Notes: generated from the letters alone by a model not told the origin. DNA of 49,761 nucleotides from Bacteroidales bacterium UBA3743 (GCA_002371265.1 DFGT01000012.1:1-49761); one strand, 5' to 3'; positions 17,564 through 25,062 are shown, counted from the stretch's first letter. Made by a program: numbers and translations.

Positions 17564-17594
17564 AATTAGAGGCATGTCATTCACACCTCTAATT
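17564..17594 (+). terminator. Terminator between hsdR and the FHA gene
   Basis: A 9-bp perfect stem, AATTAGAGG (17564-17572) with CCTCTAATT (17586-17594), has a 13-base loop. The T tract after it is imperfect (CTTAATTTTT). It stands between convergent genes and may serve both. Confidence 0.6.
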
Positions 17595-17629
17595 CTTAAT
17601 TTTTAACTTTTAATCCTTAATTCTAAAAA

Positions 17630-18157
17630 TCACTCTTCTTCTCCAAACTTCAAAATCATGCTTGTGGCTCCAAGGGTGATGATGTCGCCCGACTCGATGA
17701 TGCGAGCCTCTTTCTTGGCAAGAATATCGTTTGAGACGAAGGTGCCGACCAGACTGTCGTTGTCTTTCACGTAGTGGGTGATTCTTCCGTTCTTCTCTTT
17801 CACTATGATTGTGCAGTGGATGCGGTCCATGCTCATGTCTGATGTCTGGATAGGACAGTTGATGTCGGTGCCAGGGCAACGTCTTCCAAACACATTCTCT
17901 CCCTCCTGCAACGGGATCTCCTGACGGTGGCAGAACACATTCTCTATCACCACTATCGTGCCATACTTGTCAGCGTCCGCCTCTTCGTTCTTCTTCTCAA
18001 GAGCGTCTGCTGCAATTGTGGATGGCTTCACTCGGAATCTGACTTTGAATTTCTTTCCGCAGTCCTCACAAGTGAGTCCGATGATTGATCCGGCTTCAAT
18101 ATTTTTCTCTTCAAATGAGACAAAGTTGTCACATTTTGGGCAACGTATCTTTTTCAT
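17630..18157 (-). CDS. Zinc-ribbon and FHA-domain protein
   Basis: 175 residues in two parts. The N-terminus is a zinc ribbon with CPKC (Cys6/Cys9) and CEDC (Cys30/Cys33). A short charged linker with an EKKNEEADAD stretch follows. Residues ~85-172 form a forkhead-associated domain, which binds phosphothreonine peptides: GENVFGRRCPG, then SMDRIHCTI (the S-x2-x-H core) and DNDSLVGTFVSND. The usual Asn of the N-G-T-x-V motif is replaced by Val, which could weaken ligand binding. It follows the Nudix gene by three bases on the same strand, so they form one transcript. No kinase or phosphatase gene lies nearby. Its partner is unknown. Confidence 0.85.
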   Translation of the reverse strand: MKKIRCPKCDNFVSFEEKNIEAGSIIGLTCEDCGKKFKVRFRVKPSTIAADALEKKNEEADADKYGTIVVIENVFCHRQEIPLQEGENVFGRRCPGTDINCPIQTSDMSMDRIHCTIIVKEKNGRITHYVKDNDSLVGTFVSNDILAKKEARIIESGDIITLGATSMILKFGEEE

Positions 18158-18160
18158 GTT

Positions 18161-18682
18161 TTACTTGTTCTTCAAAATTTTATCCCACAATGCGGAAATC
18201 TTCTCCAATTCTCCGCTAAACTGAGGTGTGAATATTCCTGTGCTGATCTGCGATTCGATCTCTTCCCTTGTCCAGAAACGACCTTCGTCGATCTCGACAG
18301 GGTCGACGTTGAATCCCCCGTCGTAAATGCAGTAATAGTCGTTGACGACCTCGCGTTCCCTTGTGCTTTGGTATGTGTAGCGAAGGAAGAAGACGGGAGT
18401 GTAGTCTGTGATTCCCAATTCTTCACGTGCCTCCCTGCGTAGGGCGGTCTCGATCTCCTCACCATAGTCCACATGTCCGCCTACCGCAGTGTCCCATTTT
18501 CCCGGCTGGATATCTTTCGACAGCGAACGTTTTTGCAGATATAGCTCGCCTTTGCTGTTGAACACATGAAGGTGGACGACAGGGTGGAGCAACATTGATC
18601 CGGAATGACATTCGCGGCGTGTGGCTTTGCCTATGACATTGCCGTCTTCATCTATGATTGGGAATAATTCGTCTTGTGCCAT
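18161..18682 (-). CDS. Nudix hydrolase
   Basis: 173 residues with a complete Nudix box at 69-91: Gly69, Glu75, Arg83-Glu84, Glu87-Glu88 and Gly90 (GGHVDYGEE, then RREAREELGI). The N-terminal ELFPIIDEDGNVIGKATR and the HPVVHLHVF strand resemble the isopentenyl-diphosphate-isomerase-like Nudix group (YfcD type). The substrate cannot be assigned; a nucleoside diphosphate derivative is the family expectation. The start is the ATG at 18682. A TTG nine codons upstream overlaps the candidate -7 box TACTTTTG (18714 down to 18707) and is unlikely. It is the first gene of a two-gene minus-strand operon with the FHA protein. Confidence 0.88.
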   Translation of the reverse strand: MAQDELFPIIDEDGNVIGKATRRECHSGSMLLHPVVHLHVFNSKGELYLQKRSLSKDIQPGKWDTAVGGHVDYGEEIETALRREAREELGITDYTPVFFLRYTYQSTREREVVNDYYCIYDGGFNVDPVEIDEGRFWTREEIESQISTGIFTPQFSGELEKISALWDKILKNK

Positions 18683-18703
18683 TTTCTTTTGCCTTTTATT
18701 TTG

Positions 18704-18734
18704 TTGCAAAAGTAATATTAAAAATCTAACTTTG
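18704..18734 (+). promoter_or_regulatory. Promoter of the DUF4286-ruvC operon
   Basis: TTG (18704-18706) and TAACTTTG (18727-18734) are 20 bp apart. The transcript would start near 18741, leaving a leader of only about 10 bases. It interlocks with the opposing Nudix promoter. Confidence 0.6.
18707..18714 (-). promoter_or_regulatory. Candidate -7 box of the Nudix-FHA operon
   Basis: On the minus strand the bases read TACTTTTG, an exact TAnnTTTG match 25 bases before the Nudix ATG. A TTTA at 18740-18737 is a weak partner at 22 bp spacing. It sits inside the opposing promoter. Confidence 0.5.
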
Positions 18735-18750
18735 CTTAAAAATGTAAGAT

Positions 18751-19056
18751 ATGATTCTTCTAAACACGACTTATGTTGTAAACAATGACATCGAATCCCA
18801 GTTTCTGGATTATCTTCGCAAGGAGATTGTTGCGGATTTCCGAGGCGACGGGATCTTTTCTAATCTGAAGCTCCGTCTCGTCTACACTGACGACGACTCT
18901 ACAGTCAATTATTGTTTGCAATCAGAGTGTGATGATATGGATAAATTGGAAAAATGGATGATGCTCAACTCAAAGGGAATGGCTTTGAGACTGCGTCAGA
19001 AATTCGGGACATCTGTTTTGTCGTTTGCTACGGTGTTGGAGGATGTAGATATTTAA
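18751..19056 (+). CDS. DUF4286 family protein
   Basis: A 101-residue cytoplasmic protein without TM segments, beginning MILLNTTYVVNNDIESQFLDYL and ending with FATVLEDVDI. The pattern matches DUF4286, a small Bacteroidota family that often stands directly before ruvC; its function is unknown. Here it ends four bases before ruvC, so the two share a transcript from a good TAACTTTG promoter. A dimeric ferredoxin-like alpha/beta fold is possible from the strand-helix order, but that is only my inference. Confidence 0.8.
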   Translation: MILLNTTYVVNNDIESQFLDYLRKEIVADFRGDGIFSNLKLRLVYTDDDSTVNYCLQSECDDMDKLEKWMMLNSKGMALRLRQKFGTSVLSFATVLEDVDI

Positions 19057-19060
19057 TATA

Positions 19061-19630
19061 ATGATTCAACCGCAGAACAAGGTAGAGAAGATTATACTCG
19101 GCATCGACCCCGGTACGATGTATATGGGCTACGGTGTGATCAGTGTCGTCGGCACAAAGATGAAGTTTATAGATATGGGTATCCTTGATTTGAAAAAAGA
19201 GGGAGACACATATATGAAACTTAAGAAGGTGTATGATTTCACAATTGCGTTGATAGATAAATTTTTGCCTGACGAATTTGCAATTGAGGCACAATTTTTT
19301 GGCAAAAATGTGCAGAGTATGCTCAAACTGGGTCGTGCACAGGGAGTTGCGATTGTGGCTGCCATGGAGCGTGATATCCCGATTGCTGAGTACGCTCCGT
19401 TGAAAGTGAAACAGGCGATCACGGGGAACGGAGCCGCATCCAAAGAGCAGGTCTGCGGAATGCTTCAAGTGCAGCTTAACCTGAAAAAGGAGCAGTTGCC
19501 TGAGCATCTCGACGCTACAGATGCCCTGGGTGTCGCTGTTTGTCATCATTGGCAGTCGAGAGCGGTGACTGGAGAAAAAAAGTTTAAGAGTTGGGATGAT
19601 GTGGTGGCCCAAAGAACTAAAAAGAAGTAG
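19061..19630 (+). CDS. ruvC: Holliday junction resolvase RuvC
   Basis: RuvC cuts Holliday junctions with RuvAB during recombinational repair. The RNase-H-like fold shows all four acidic catalytic positions: Asp16 in GIDPGTMYMGYG, Glu76 in FAIEAQFFGKN, and Asp151 and Asp154 in HLDATDALG, with His149 alongside. LKLGRAQGVAIVAA is the usual central helix. The length of 189 residues is normal. It lies four bases after the DUF4286 gene, and the histidine kinase begins four bases after its stop. The kinase and regulator may therefore be read through from the same promoter. Confidence 0.95.
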   Translation: MIQPQNKVEKIILGIDPGTMYMGYGVISVVGTKMKFIDMGILDLKKEGDTYMKLKKVYDFTIALIDKFLPDEFAIEAQFFGKNVQSMLKLGRAQGVAIVAAMERDIPIAEYAPLKVKQAITGNGAASKEQVCGMLQVQLNLKKEQLPEHLDATDALGVAVCHHWQSRAVTGEKKFKSWDDVVAQRTKKK

Positions 19631-19634
19631 AATA

Positions 19635-20627
19635 ATGAAAAATAAGTTAGGGTTTTATAATAGTATCGCTTTGCCTTTATGCTTCTGGTTCCTTTTGGCA
19701 TACCTGTTGCCTTTGGATTCCTGCGAAAATTTTGTGCTGTTTCTCTTTATGGCACTCTCCTTTTATTTGAATTTTTATTGTGCGCGTAGGTTTTTCTCAA
19801 AGGAAATCACCCGGAAGGTACTCTATGTGCTTGCGAATTTGATACTTGCAATGTTTCTTGGTTTACTGATGATGTTGATTTTCTCAGATATATCATACAT
19901 TAAGGCGACGGCATTGTTTTTTATTATCGGTTGTTTTTCGGTGATAGCTTCCCGCAACCGTTTGCTGATAGAGAAGAATGTTGAGCAGAATGAGAAAGAG
20001 CAGTATCAGACGGAGATAGAGCTGAAGCATCTTCGCACGCAGCTTCATCCGCATTTTCTTTTCAACACTTTGAATAATATCTATGCTCTATGTGAGATAG
20101 ATTCCAAGCGCGCCCAGCAGTCGGTGCATTATCTGTCGCAGCTGCTCCGCTATATTTTGAGTGGAGAGCGTTCGGGCGAGGGCGGACGTATGGTGCCTGT
20201 GCAGAAGGAGCACGACTTCATCAAGACATATCTGCAGCTTGTCTATCTGCGTATGCGCCCCAATGTGCATGTTATATATAATGCCGACATAACGGAATTC
20301 TCAGATGCACCTGTGCTGACGCTTATATTCACGTCGCTAATTGAAAACGCATTCAAACATGGAGTGGCTTCTGGAAAAGAATGCGTTATTGAGTTTGGAT
20401 TGACAGCGAAAAGTATGACGGAGATTCATTTCTTCACGTCGAACCCATATTTCCAGAATCATGAGAGCAACAACCCTGAGAGCGGAATAGGATTGGAGAA
20501 TCTGCGTCGACGATTGGAGATAGTCTACAAGGACGATTATAATCTAGAAATCACGAACGATGGGAAGACATTCCGTGTCGACCTGACTTTAAAATATACT
20601 AATAACAATTATTATTATAACGCATGA
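19635..20627 (+). CDS. LytS/YehU-type sensor histidine kinase
   Basis: A 330-residue membrane histidine kinase of the His_kinase (PF06580) class. Residues ~8-110 contain four TM helices with almost no extracytoplasmic domain, so the signal is probably sensed within or near the membrane. A coiled linker leads to the phospho-acceptor region LHPHFLFNTLNNIYAL (His138 and His140). The ATP-binding part shows IENAFKHG and GIGLENLRRRLEIVY. The ATG at 19635 was chosen because the in-frame upstream codons overlap the end of ruvC. It overlaps the response regulator by ATGA. The pair precedes the triple FGE-like protein gene, a candidate target. Confidence 0.9.
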   Translation: MKNKLGFYNSIALPLCFWFLLAYLLPLDSCENFVLFLFMALSFYLNFYCARRFFSKEITRKVLYVLANLILAMFLGLLMMLIFSDISYIKATALFFIIGCFSVIASRNRLLIEKNVEQNEKEQYQTEIELKHLRTQLHPHFLFNTLNNIYALCEIDSKRAQQSVHYLSQLLRYILSGERSGEGGRMVPVQKEHDFIKTYLQLVYLRMRPNVHVIYNADITEFSDAPVLTLIFTSLIENAFKHGVASGKECVIEFGLTAKSMTEIHFFTSNPYFQNHESNNPESGIGLENLRRRLEIVYKDDYNLEITNDGKTFRVDLTLKYTNNNYYYNA

Positions 20628-21361
20628 CACACAAATTTAACTGTATAGCAATAGATGACGAGCCATTGGCATTGCAACTCGTTGAGAGTTATATCAAGCG
20701 CACTCCTTTTTTGAACCTTATCGGCACGTACGGAAGCGCGGAGGAGGCAATGCCTACGATTCAGAATGAAAAAATAGATATCGCATTTTTGGATATCCAG
20801 ATGCCAGATTTCTCTGGTTTGCAAGTGTCTAAGATGCTTCCTCCTGAGACAAAAGTGGTTTTTATCACTGCTCACGACAGGTTTGCTATTGAAGGCTATA
20901 AGGTAAATGCTGTCGGATACCTTTTGAAACCAATCTCATACGATGAGTTTCTTGAAGTAGCGATGAAGGTTCAGGGAATGATACAGAAAGATGCCACAGC
21001 CAGTGTCGCTTCAGAAGTGTCGCAGCCAGAACAAAAAACAATACTCGTAAAGAGCGATTATAAGATGCTTCAGATAGCCATAAAGGATATCATATATATA
21101 GAAGGTTTGAAGGACTATGTTAAGATTTATCTTGAGAATGAGAAAGATCCGATAGTGTCACTTCTTTGTATGAAAAATTTGGAGACGAAGTTGCCTGAAA
21201 ATCAGTTTTGCCGAGTGCACCGTTCGTACATTGTGCAGACTTCAAAATGCAGGATTATAGAAAAAGGCAGGATTGTGATAGGTAGCAATACAATTCCAAT
21301 TTCCGACAGCTATCGAGCTTCATTCTTTGAAAAACTTCAGAATGTGGCGATTGAGGTTTGA
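20624..21361 (+). CDS. LytTR-family response regulator
   Basis: A 245-residue DNA-binding regulator. The receiver domain (~1-120) has the acidic pair Asp11/Asp12 (AIDDEP), phospho-acceptor Asp57 (FLDIQMPD), the switch Thr in FITAHD and Lys in LLKPIS. The LytTR DNA-binding domain (~145-240) begins ILVKSDYKMLQIAIKDIIYIEG and has the family's FCRVHRSYIV. It is coupled to the kinase by a four-base overlap. The regulon is unknown. A pair of tandem direct repeats immediately downstream, before the next gene, is a possible binding site. Confidence 0.93.
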   Translation: MTHKFNCIAIDDEPLALQLVESYIKRTPFLNLIGTYGSAEEAMPTIQNEKIDIAFLDIQMPDFSGLQVSKMLPPETKVVFITAHDRFAIEGYKVNAVGYLLKPISYDEFLEVAMKVQGMIQKDATASVASEVSQPEQKTILVKSDYKMLQIAIKDIIYIEGLKDYVKIYLENEKDPIVSLLCMKNLETKLPENQFCRVHRSYIVQTSKCRIIEKGRIVIGSNTIPISDSYRASFFEKLQNVAIEV

Positions 21362-21367
21362 TGAAAT

Positions 21368-21388
21368 TTATATTAGGTTATATTTAGG
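21368..21388 (+). repeat. Tandem direct repeats before the FGE-like gene
   Basis: TTATATTAGG (21368-21377) is followed at once by TTATATTTAGG (21378-21388); the copies differ by one inserted T. They lie about 25 bases before the next start codon, after a LytTR regulator gene. LytTR proteins usually bind pairs of direct repeats, so this may be an operator, but the copies abut rather than being spaced. Confidence 0.35.
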
Positions 21389-21413
21389 ACTATTTATTAA
21401 TAATTTTTAGTTT

Positions 21414-24071
21414 ATGAAGAAAGTTTTTCAAGGTGTTGCTTTATCTGCTTTGGTTTTCTCAGGTGCTATTGCCGCGGGGCATATTATGCACGTCGAGTTG
21501 CTGAATGGTGATGTCTATTCAGTTGATGTGGATAGTGTGAAGCAAGTTGTTTATACAGCTAAAGAGGATACCGCAGTAGTGCTTGATGATCCTTATGCGA
21601 ATTATGAAAGTGTCAGATCATTTGTGTTGAATGATGACACATTCAAGATGATAAAGGTGGAAGGCGGATCATTCTTGATGGGAGCACAGAGCACAGATTC
21701 TCTAGCCGCAAACTATGATCCAGATGCAAGAGCCAATGAGGGTCCGGTACACAGTGTCACATTGTCGACATTTTACATGGCACAATTCGAGACTACTTGT
21801 AATTTGGTACGCAGTGTTGGTATCACGGCAGGTATGGGATCTGAACCGGATAAACCAATTAGAAACATCTACAGAAAAGATGTTCTGAAGTTTGTCCAGA
21901 AATTGAATGAGATAATGCACGAGACTGGCCAGTTGGATGAGGACGAGAATTTCACATTCCCAACAGAGGCACAGTGGGAGTATGCTGCGAGAGGAGGAAA
22001 GTATAGCCATGGTTATATATACTCTGGTAGCAATGATTACAATGAGGTAGCTTATTGCAGAGATAACAGCGACCATTACTCATTTACAAAGGTAGGATCT
22101 TTTGCACCAAATGAGTTAGGACTATACGACATGTCAGGAAACTGCTTTGAAATGTGTTTGGATGTATGGGGCAACTATTCAAAAGAGAGCCAGGTGGATC
22201 CGCAGAGTCCTGCAATTGTGACAGACAGCACAAAATGGGTGATGAGAGGAGGAAGCTTCTATGAACCGAAATCCTCTTCACGAGTTACTTATCGAGGCGG
22301 TGTTGACGCGTTCACAGAGTGCAATAGCTTTACTCTTCGTCTGGCTTTGGTGAAGGGAAAGACGGAAAACTATGAGGAGCCAGTTGTGCTTGACAGTATG
22401 TTGTTAGACACGTCATACAGAGCTGTTGTTGATTCTCTAATGGCTATAGATCCTTATGCTAATTATAAAGAGGTCAGAACATTTGAATTGAATGGCGACA
22501 CATTCAACATGATAAAGGTAGAAGGAGGCTCATTCTTGATGGGAGCACAGAGCACTGATCCTAAATCAGCTAATTACAATCCTGATGCAAGAGCCAATGA
22601 AGGTCCGGTACATAGAGTGTCTTTGTCGACATTCTACATGGCACAATTCGAGACCACTTGTAATTTGGTTCGTAGTGTTGGTATCACGGCAGGTATGGGC
22701 TCTGAACCAGACAAACCAATTAGAAACATATACAGAAAGGATGTCTTGTTGTTTGTCCAGAGATTGAACGAGATTATGCATAAGAATGGTCAGTTGGATG
22801 AAGACGAGAATTTCACATTCCCAACAGAAGCACAATGGGAGTATGCGGCAAGAGGAGGAAAGTATAGCCATGGTTATGTCTATGCTGGTAGCGATGATTA
22901 CAATGAGGTAGCTTACTGCAGAGACAATAGTGATCGTTACTCATTTACGAAAGTCGGTTCATTTGCCCCTAATGAGTTAGGCTTATACGACATGTCAGGA
23001 AACTGCTTTGAGATGTGTCTTGACGAGTGGGGTAACTATTCCAAAAAAAGTCAGATAAATCCTCAAAATCCTGCAATTGTTACAGACAGTACAAAATTTG
23101 TGATGAGAGGAGGAAGTTTCTACGAACCTAAATATGCTTCAAGAGTGACTTATAGAGGCGGTGTTGACGCGTTTACACAGTGCAACAGTTTCACTCTCCG
23201 TTTAGCTTTGGTAAAAGGTAAGTCTGTGATTGATGAGGATCCATTGGTGAATGATACCGTCGACACATCTATAAATGATTCTCTTTTGGCAATAGACCCT
23301 TATTATTATCATAAGGATGTCAGAACTTTTGATTTGAACAGAGATACATTCAAGATGATCAAGGTAGAGGGTGGCACATTTTTGATGGGAGCGCAGAGTA
23401 CAGATTCTCTAGCCGCAAACTATGATCCAGATGCAAGAGCTAATGAAGGCCCAGTACACAGTGTTACTTTGTCGACATTCTATATGGCACAATTTGAGAC
23501 TACTTGTAATTTGGTACGTAGTGTAGGTATCACTGCAGGTATGGGTTCTGAATCTGATATGCCAATTCGAAACATTTATAAAAAGGATATTTTGCAGTTT
23601 GTCCAGAAATTGAATGAGATTATGCATGCAAACGGACAGCTGGGAGAAAATGAAAAATTCACATTGCCAACTGAGGCACAGTGGGAATATGCGGCAAGAG
23701 GCGGAAAGTATAGCCACGGTTATATCTATGCTGGTAGCAATGATTACAATGAGGTGGCTTACTGTAGAGAAAACAGTGACCATTACTCATTTACGAGTGT
23801 TGGTTCTTTCGCTCCAAACGAGCTTGGACTATACGACATGTCGGGAAACTGTTTTGAGATGTGTCTTGACGAATGGGGCGACTATTCGGAAGAGAGTCAG
23901 ATAGATCCTCAAGGTCCGGCTGTTGTGACAGACTCTAAAAAAATGGTGATGAGAGGAGGAAGTTTCTACGAACCAAAATATGCTACACGAGTTACTTATA
24001 GAGGTGGTGCAGATGTTTCAACTGAGTGTAACAGTTTCACTCTTCGTCTATGTCTTGTTCACGTTAAGTAA
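21414..24071 (+). CDS. Secreted protein with three FGE/SUMF1-fold domains
   Basis: 885 residues with a signal peptide (MKKVFQGVALSALVFSGAIA). A short region follows (MHVELLNGDVYSVDVDSVKQ) of the kind seen at the start of many secreted Bacteroidota proteins. Then come three tandem formylglycine-generating-enzyme-type domains beginning near residues 60, 347 and 629. Each carries MIKVEGG.FLMGAQSTD, FYMAQFETTCN, PTEAQWEYAARGG, GLYDMSGNCFEMCLD and VMRGGSFYEPK. True FGE has a cysteine pair just after GGS; here that segment reads YEPKSSSRVTYRGG or close variants, without cysteines. Sulfatase activation is therefore unlikely, and a binding or structural role is more plausible. The repeat units are 861 and 846 bp apart and extremely similar in DNA too, implying recent duplication. 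It lies 52 bases downstream of a two-component pair. Confidence 0.85.
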   Translation: MKKVFQGVALSALVFSGAIAAGHIMHVELLNGDVYSVDVDSVKQVVYTAKEDTAVVLDDPYANYESVRSFVLNDDTFKMIKVEGGSFLMGAQSTDSLAANYDPDARANEGPVHSVTLSTFYMAQFETTCNLVRSVGITAGMGSEPDKPIRNIYRKDVLKFVQKLNEIMHETGQLDEDENFTFPTEAQWEYAARGGKYSHGYIYSGSNDYNEVAYCRDNSDHYSFTKVGSFAPNELGLYDMSGNCFEMCLDVWGNYSKESQVDPQSPAIVTDSTKWVMRGGSFYEPKSSSRVTYRGGVDAFTECNSFTLRLALVKGKTENYEEPVVLDSMLLDTSYRAVVDSLMAIDPYANYKEVRTFELNGDTFNMIKVEGGSFLMGAQSTDPKSANYNPDARANEGPVHRVSLSTFYMAQFETTCNLVRSVGITAGMGSEPDKPIRNIYRKDVLLFVQRLNEIMHKNGQLDEDENFTFPTEAQWEYAARGGKYSHGYVYAGSDDYNEVAYCRDNSDRYSFTKVGSFAPNELGLYDMSGNCFEMCLDEWGNYSKKSQINPQNPAIVTDSTKFVMRGGSFYEPKYASRVTYRGGVDAFTQCNSFTLRLALVKGKSVIDEDPLVNDTVDTSINDSLLAIDPYYYHKDVRTFDLNRDTFKMIKVEGGTFLMGAQSTDSLAANYDPDARANEGPVHSVTLSTFYMAQFETTCNLVRSVGITAGMGSESDMPIRNIYKKDILQFVQKLNEIMHANGQLGENEKFTLPTEAQWEYAARGGKYSHGYIYAGSNDYNEVAYCRENSDHYSFTSVGSFAPNELGLYDMSGNCFEMCLDEWGDYSEESQIDPQGPAVVTDSKKMVMRGGSFYEPKYATRVTYRGGADVSTECNSFTLRLCLVHVK

Positions 24072-24098
24072 ACAATAAAGCATATCAACAATTTATAG

Positions 24099-24145
24099 AA
24101 AGTTTATATCCAGTGCACGGGAAAAGTGATGCGGATATAATCTTT
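24099..24145 (+). terminator. Probable terminator after the FGE-like gene
   Basis: AAAGTTTATATCC (24099-24111) pairs with GGATATAATCTTT (24133-24145) with one T-T mismatch, around a 21-base loop. A C/T-rich tract (CTTCTTTT) follows. The loop is long, so the call is moderate. Confidence 0.5.
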
Positions 24146-24167
24146 CTTCTTTTATCTGACATTATGA

Positions 24168-24199
24168 TTTGGAAAAGAGAAACGCTAGTTGTAATTTTG
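24168..24199 (+). promoter_or_regulatory. Promoter of the ArfA-like small gene
   Basis: TTTG (24168-24171) and TAATTTTG (24192-24199) are 20 bp apart, a strong match to the Bacteroidota consensus. The transcript would start near 24206, 22 bases before the ATG. It supports the small ORF being a real gene with its own transcript. Confidence 0.7.
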
Positions 24200-24227
24200 C
24201 ATTCGTAAAAAATTAAAAGTTTTAGTT

Positions 24228-24452
24228 ATGAAAAAGAAGAGACGTCACGATGGCGTGACAGATGCGGTTAAGGCCATGAGAAAAGGCAACCGTGAGGCAG
24301 AGATGGAGTTGCTTGGGCCAGGTTTTCACAGGAAACATTCAATCCACAAGTCGGCGAACATCTACACAAGAAAAGAGAAGCACAAGTCGAAAATCAGCAA
24401 TGATTCACCTTGTGCTTCTCTTTTTGTGTTGAGAAAACGTAATGTCAAATAA
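24228..24452 (+). CDS. Small basic protein, candidate ArfA-like ribosome-rescue factor
   Basis: A 74-residue, very basic ORF. Residues 1-55 look like one conserved unit, including AEMELLGPGFHRKH (24-37) and IYTRKEKHKSK (45-55). By eye this aligns with E. coli ArfA: ELLGPGF with ALLHDPLF, then after almost the same distance IYTRKEKH with SYMRKGKH. A perfect 16-bp intrinsic terminator (24371-24424) lies inside the frame, over codons 48-66. Most transcripts would then end before the TAA at 24450 and lack a stop codon. In E. coli arfA and B. subtilis brfA the same design makes the protein subject to tmRNA tagging and available when tmRNA fails. The tail after the hairpin (SPCASLFVLRKRNVK) has a hydrophobic patch, as ArfA's discarded tail does. 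The alternative is an unrelated small basic protein, possibly ribosome-associated. Confidence 0.6.
   Translation: MKKKRRHDGVTDAVKAMRKGNREAEMELLGPGFHRKHSIHKSANIYTRKEKHKSKISNDSPCASLFVLRKRNVK
24371..24425 (+). terminator. Intrinsic terminator inside the small ORF
   Basis: AAAAGAGAAGCACAAG (24371-24386) and CTTGTGCTTCTCTTTT (24409-24424) form a perfect 16-bp stem with a 22-base loop, and the stem runs into TTTTTG. It is the strongest hairpin in the window. It lies wholly upstream of the ORF's stop codon, with no stop in that frame before it. Confidence 0.85.
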
Positions 24453-25062
24453 AAACAATTTTGTGACTCCATTTTTAGTCTGCCATTTTTAGTTTTCTTT
24501 CCCTGTTATCAAAAAAAGATTAATTTTAGGATTGGTGCGATAAAATTTTTCTCTATTTACAAAAAATTACAAAATGATTGAATTGCAGACAAACGTGATG
24601 AAAAACTGAAAGTAAAAAGTATCAGTTTGTTTTCAATTGTAAACGGTTTGTTTGATAATCGTGTTTTTTCGCTTAAAAAAAGAGCCGTCTACGGCGAGAA
24701 ACTCGACAAAATGAAAGAAAAATTCTTCTTTTTTTACTTGCAAGACTAAAAATTCTTTATCATTTTTGTTGTTGAATATTGTGCATATTCACGCTTTGTA
24801 GACATTTTTGAAATAAATGAGCGAAAAAGCGAAGTGATATAACTATAAAATGATACATAAAAGAGACATATTAATGATGTGCGACGTGATGGTAAACAGA
24901 TGTGCTGGGCAGTGTGGCTCGGTGCACTTTTCTGTATATTCGTCCGTCTGTAGATCTCTAAATGTCGTTTTATGTAGAAGTTGAGGCTATGATGAATCAA
25001 TTAGTTGGTTTGTTGTAGTCTTTTTTTATGTTGAATAATAAAATAAATAAACAATAATAACA
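24453..25062. other. 610-bp noncoding region before the nuo operon
   Basis: AT-rich with homopolymer runs and no convincing gene. An 84-codon frame on the minus strand (24746-25000) has no RBS, promoter or recognisable motif and is probably chance. A small palindrome, GAGCCGTCTACGGCGAG (24682-24698), resembles the GAGCCGTAGGCGAG element at 48488-48501. No exact TAnnTTTG box with partner was found. A weak candidate for nuo is TTG at 25005-25007 with TATGTTGA at 25027-25034 (19 bp spacing). A small RNA or long leader is possible but not demonstrated. Confidence 0.5.

Noticed and set aside
21414..24071. Diversity-generating retroelement target (FGE/C-type-lectin fold repeats)
   Set aside because: No reverse transcriptase, template repeat or adenine-focused variable segment is nearby; differences between units are scattered and mostly synonymous or conservative.
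21591..24071. Assembly artefact duplicating the FGE-like units
   Set aside because: The three units differ at many synonymous sites and in linker length (861 against 846 bp), so they are real diverged copies.
24371..24425. Terminator hairpin as proof that the small ORF is not a gene
   Set aside because: The ORF has a strong promoter, a good start and a coherent basic protein with ArfA-like motifs before the hairpin; in-frame terminators are a known feature of ribosome-rescue factor genes.
24746..25000. 84-codon ORF on the minus strand
   Set aside because: No promoter, start context, motif or signal; composition matches the surrounding AT-rich spacer and no other evidence supports coding.
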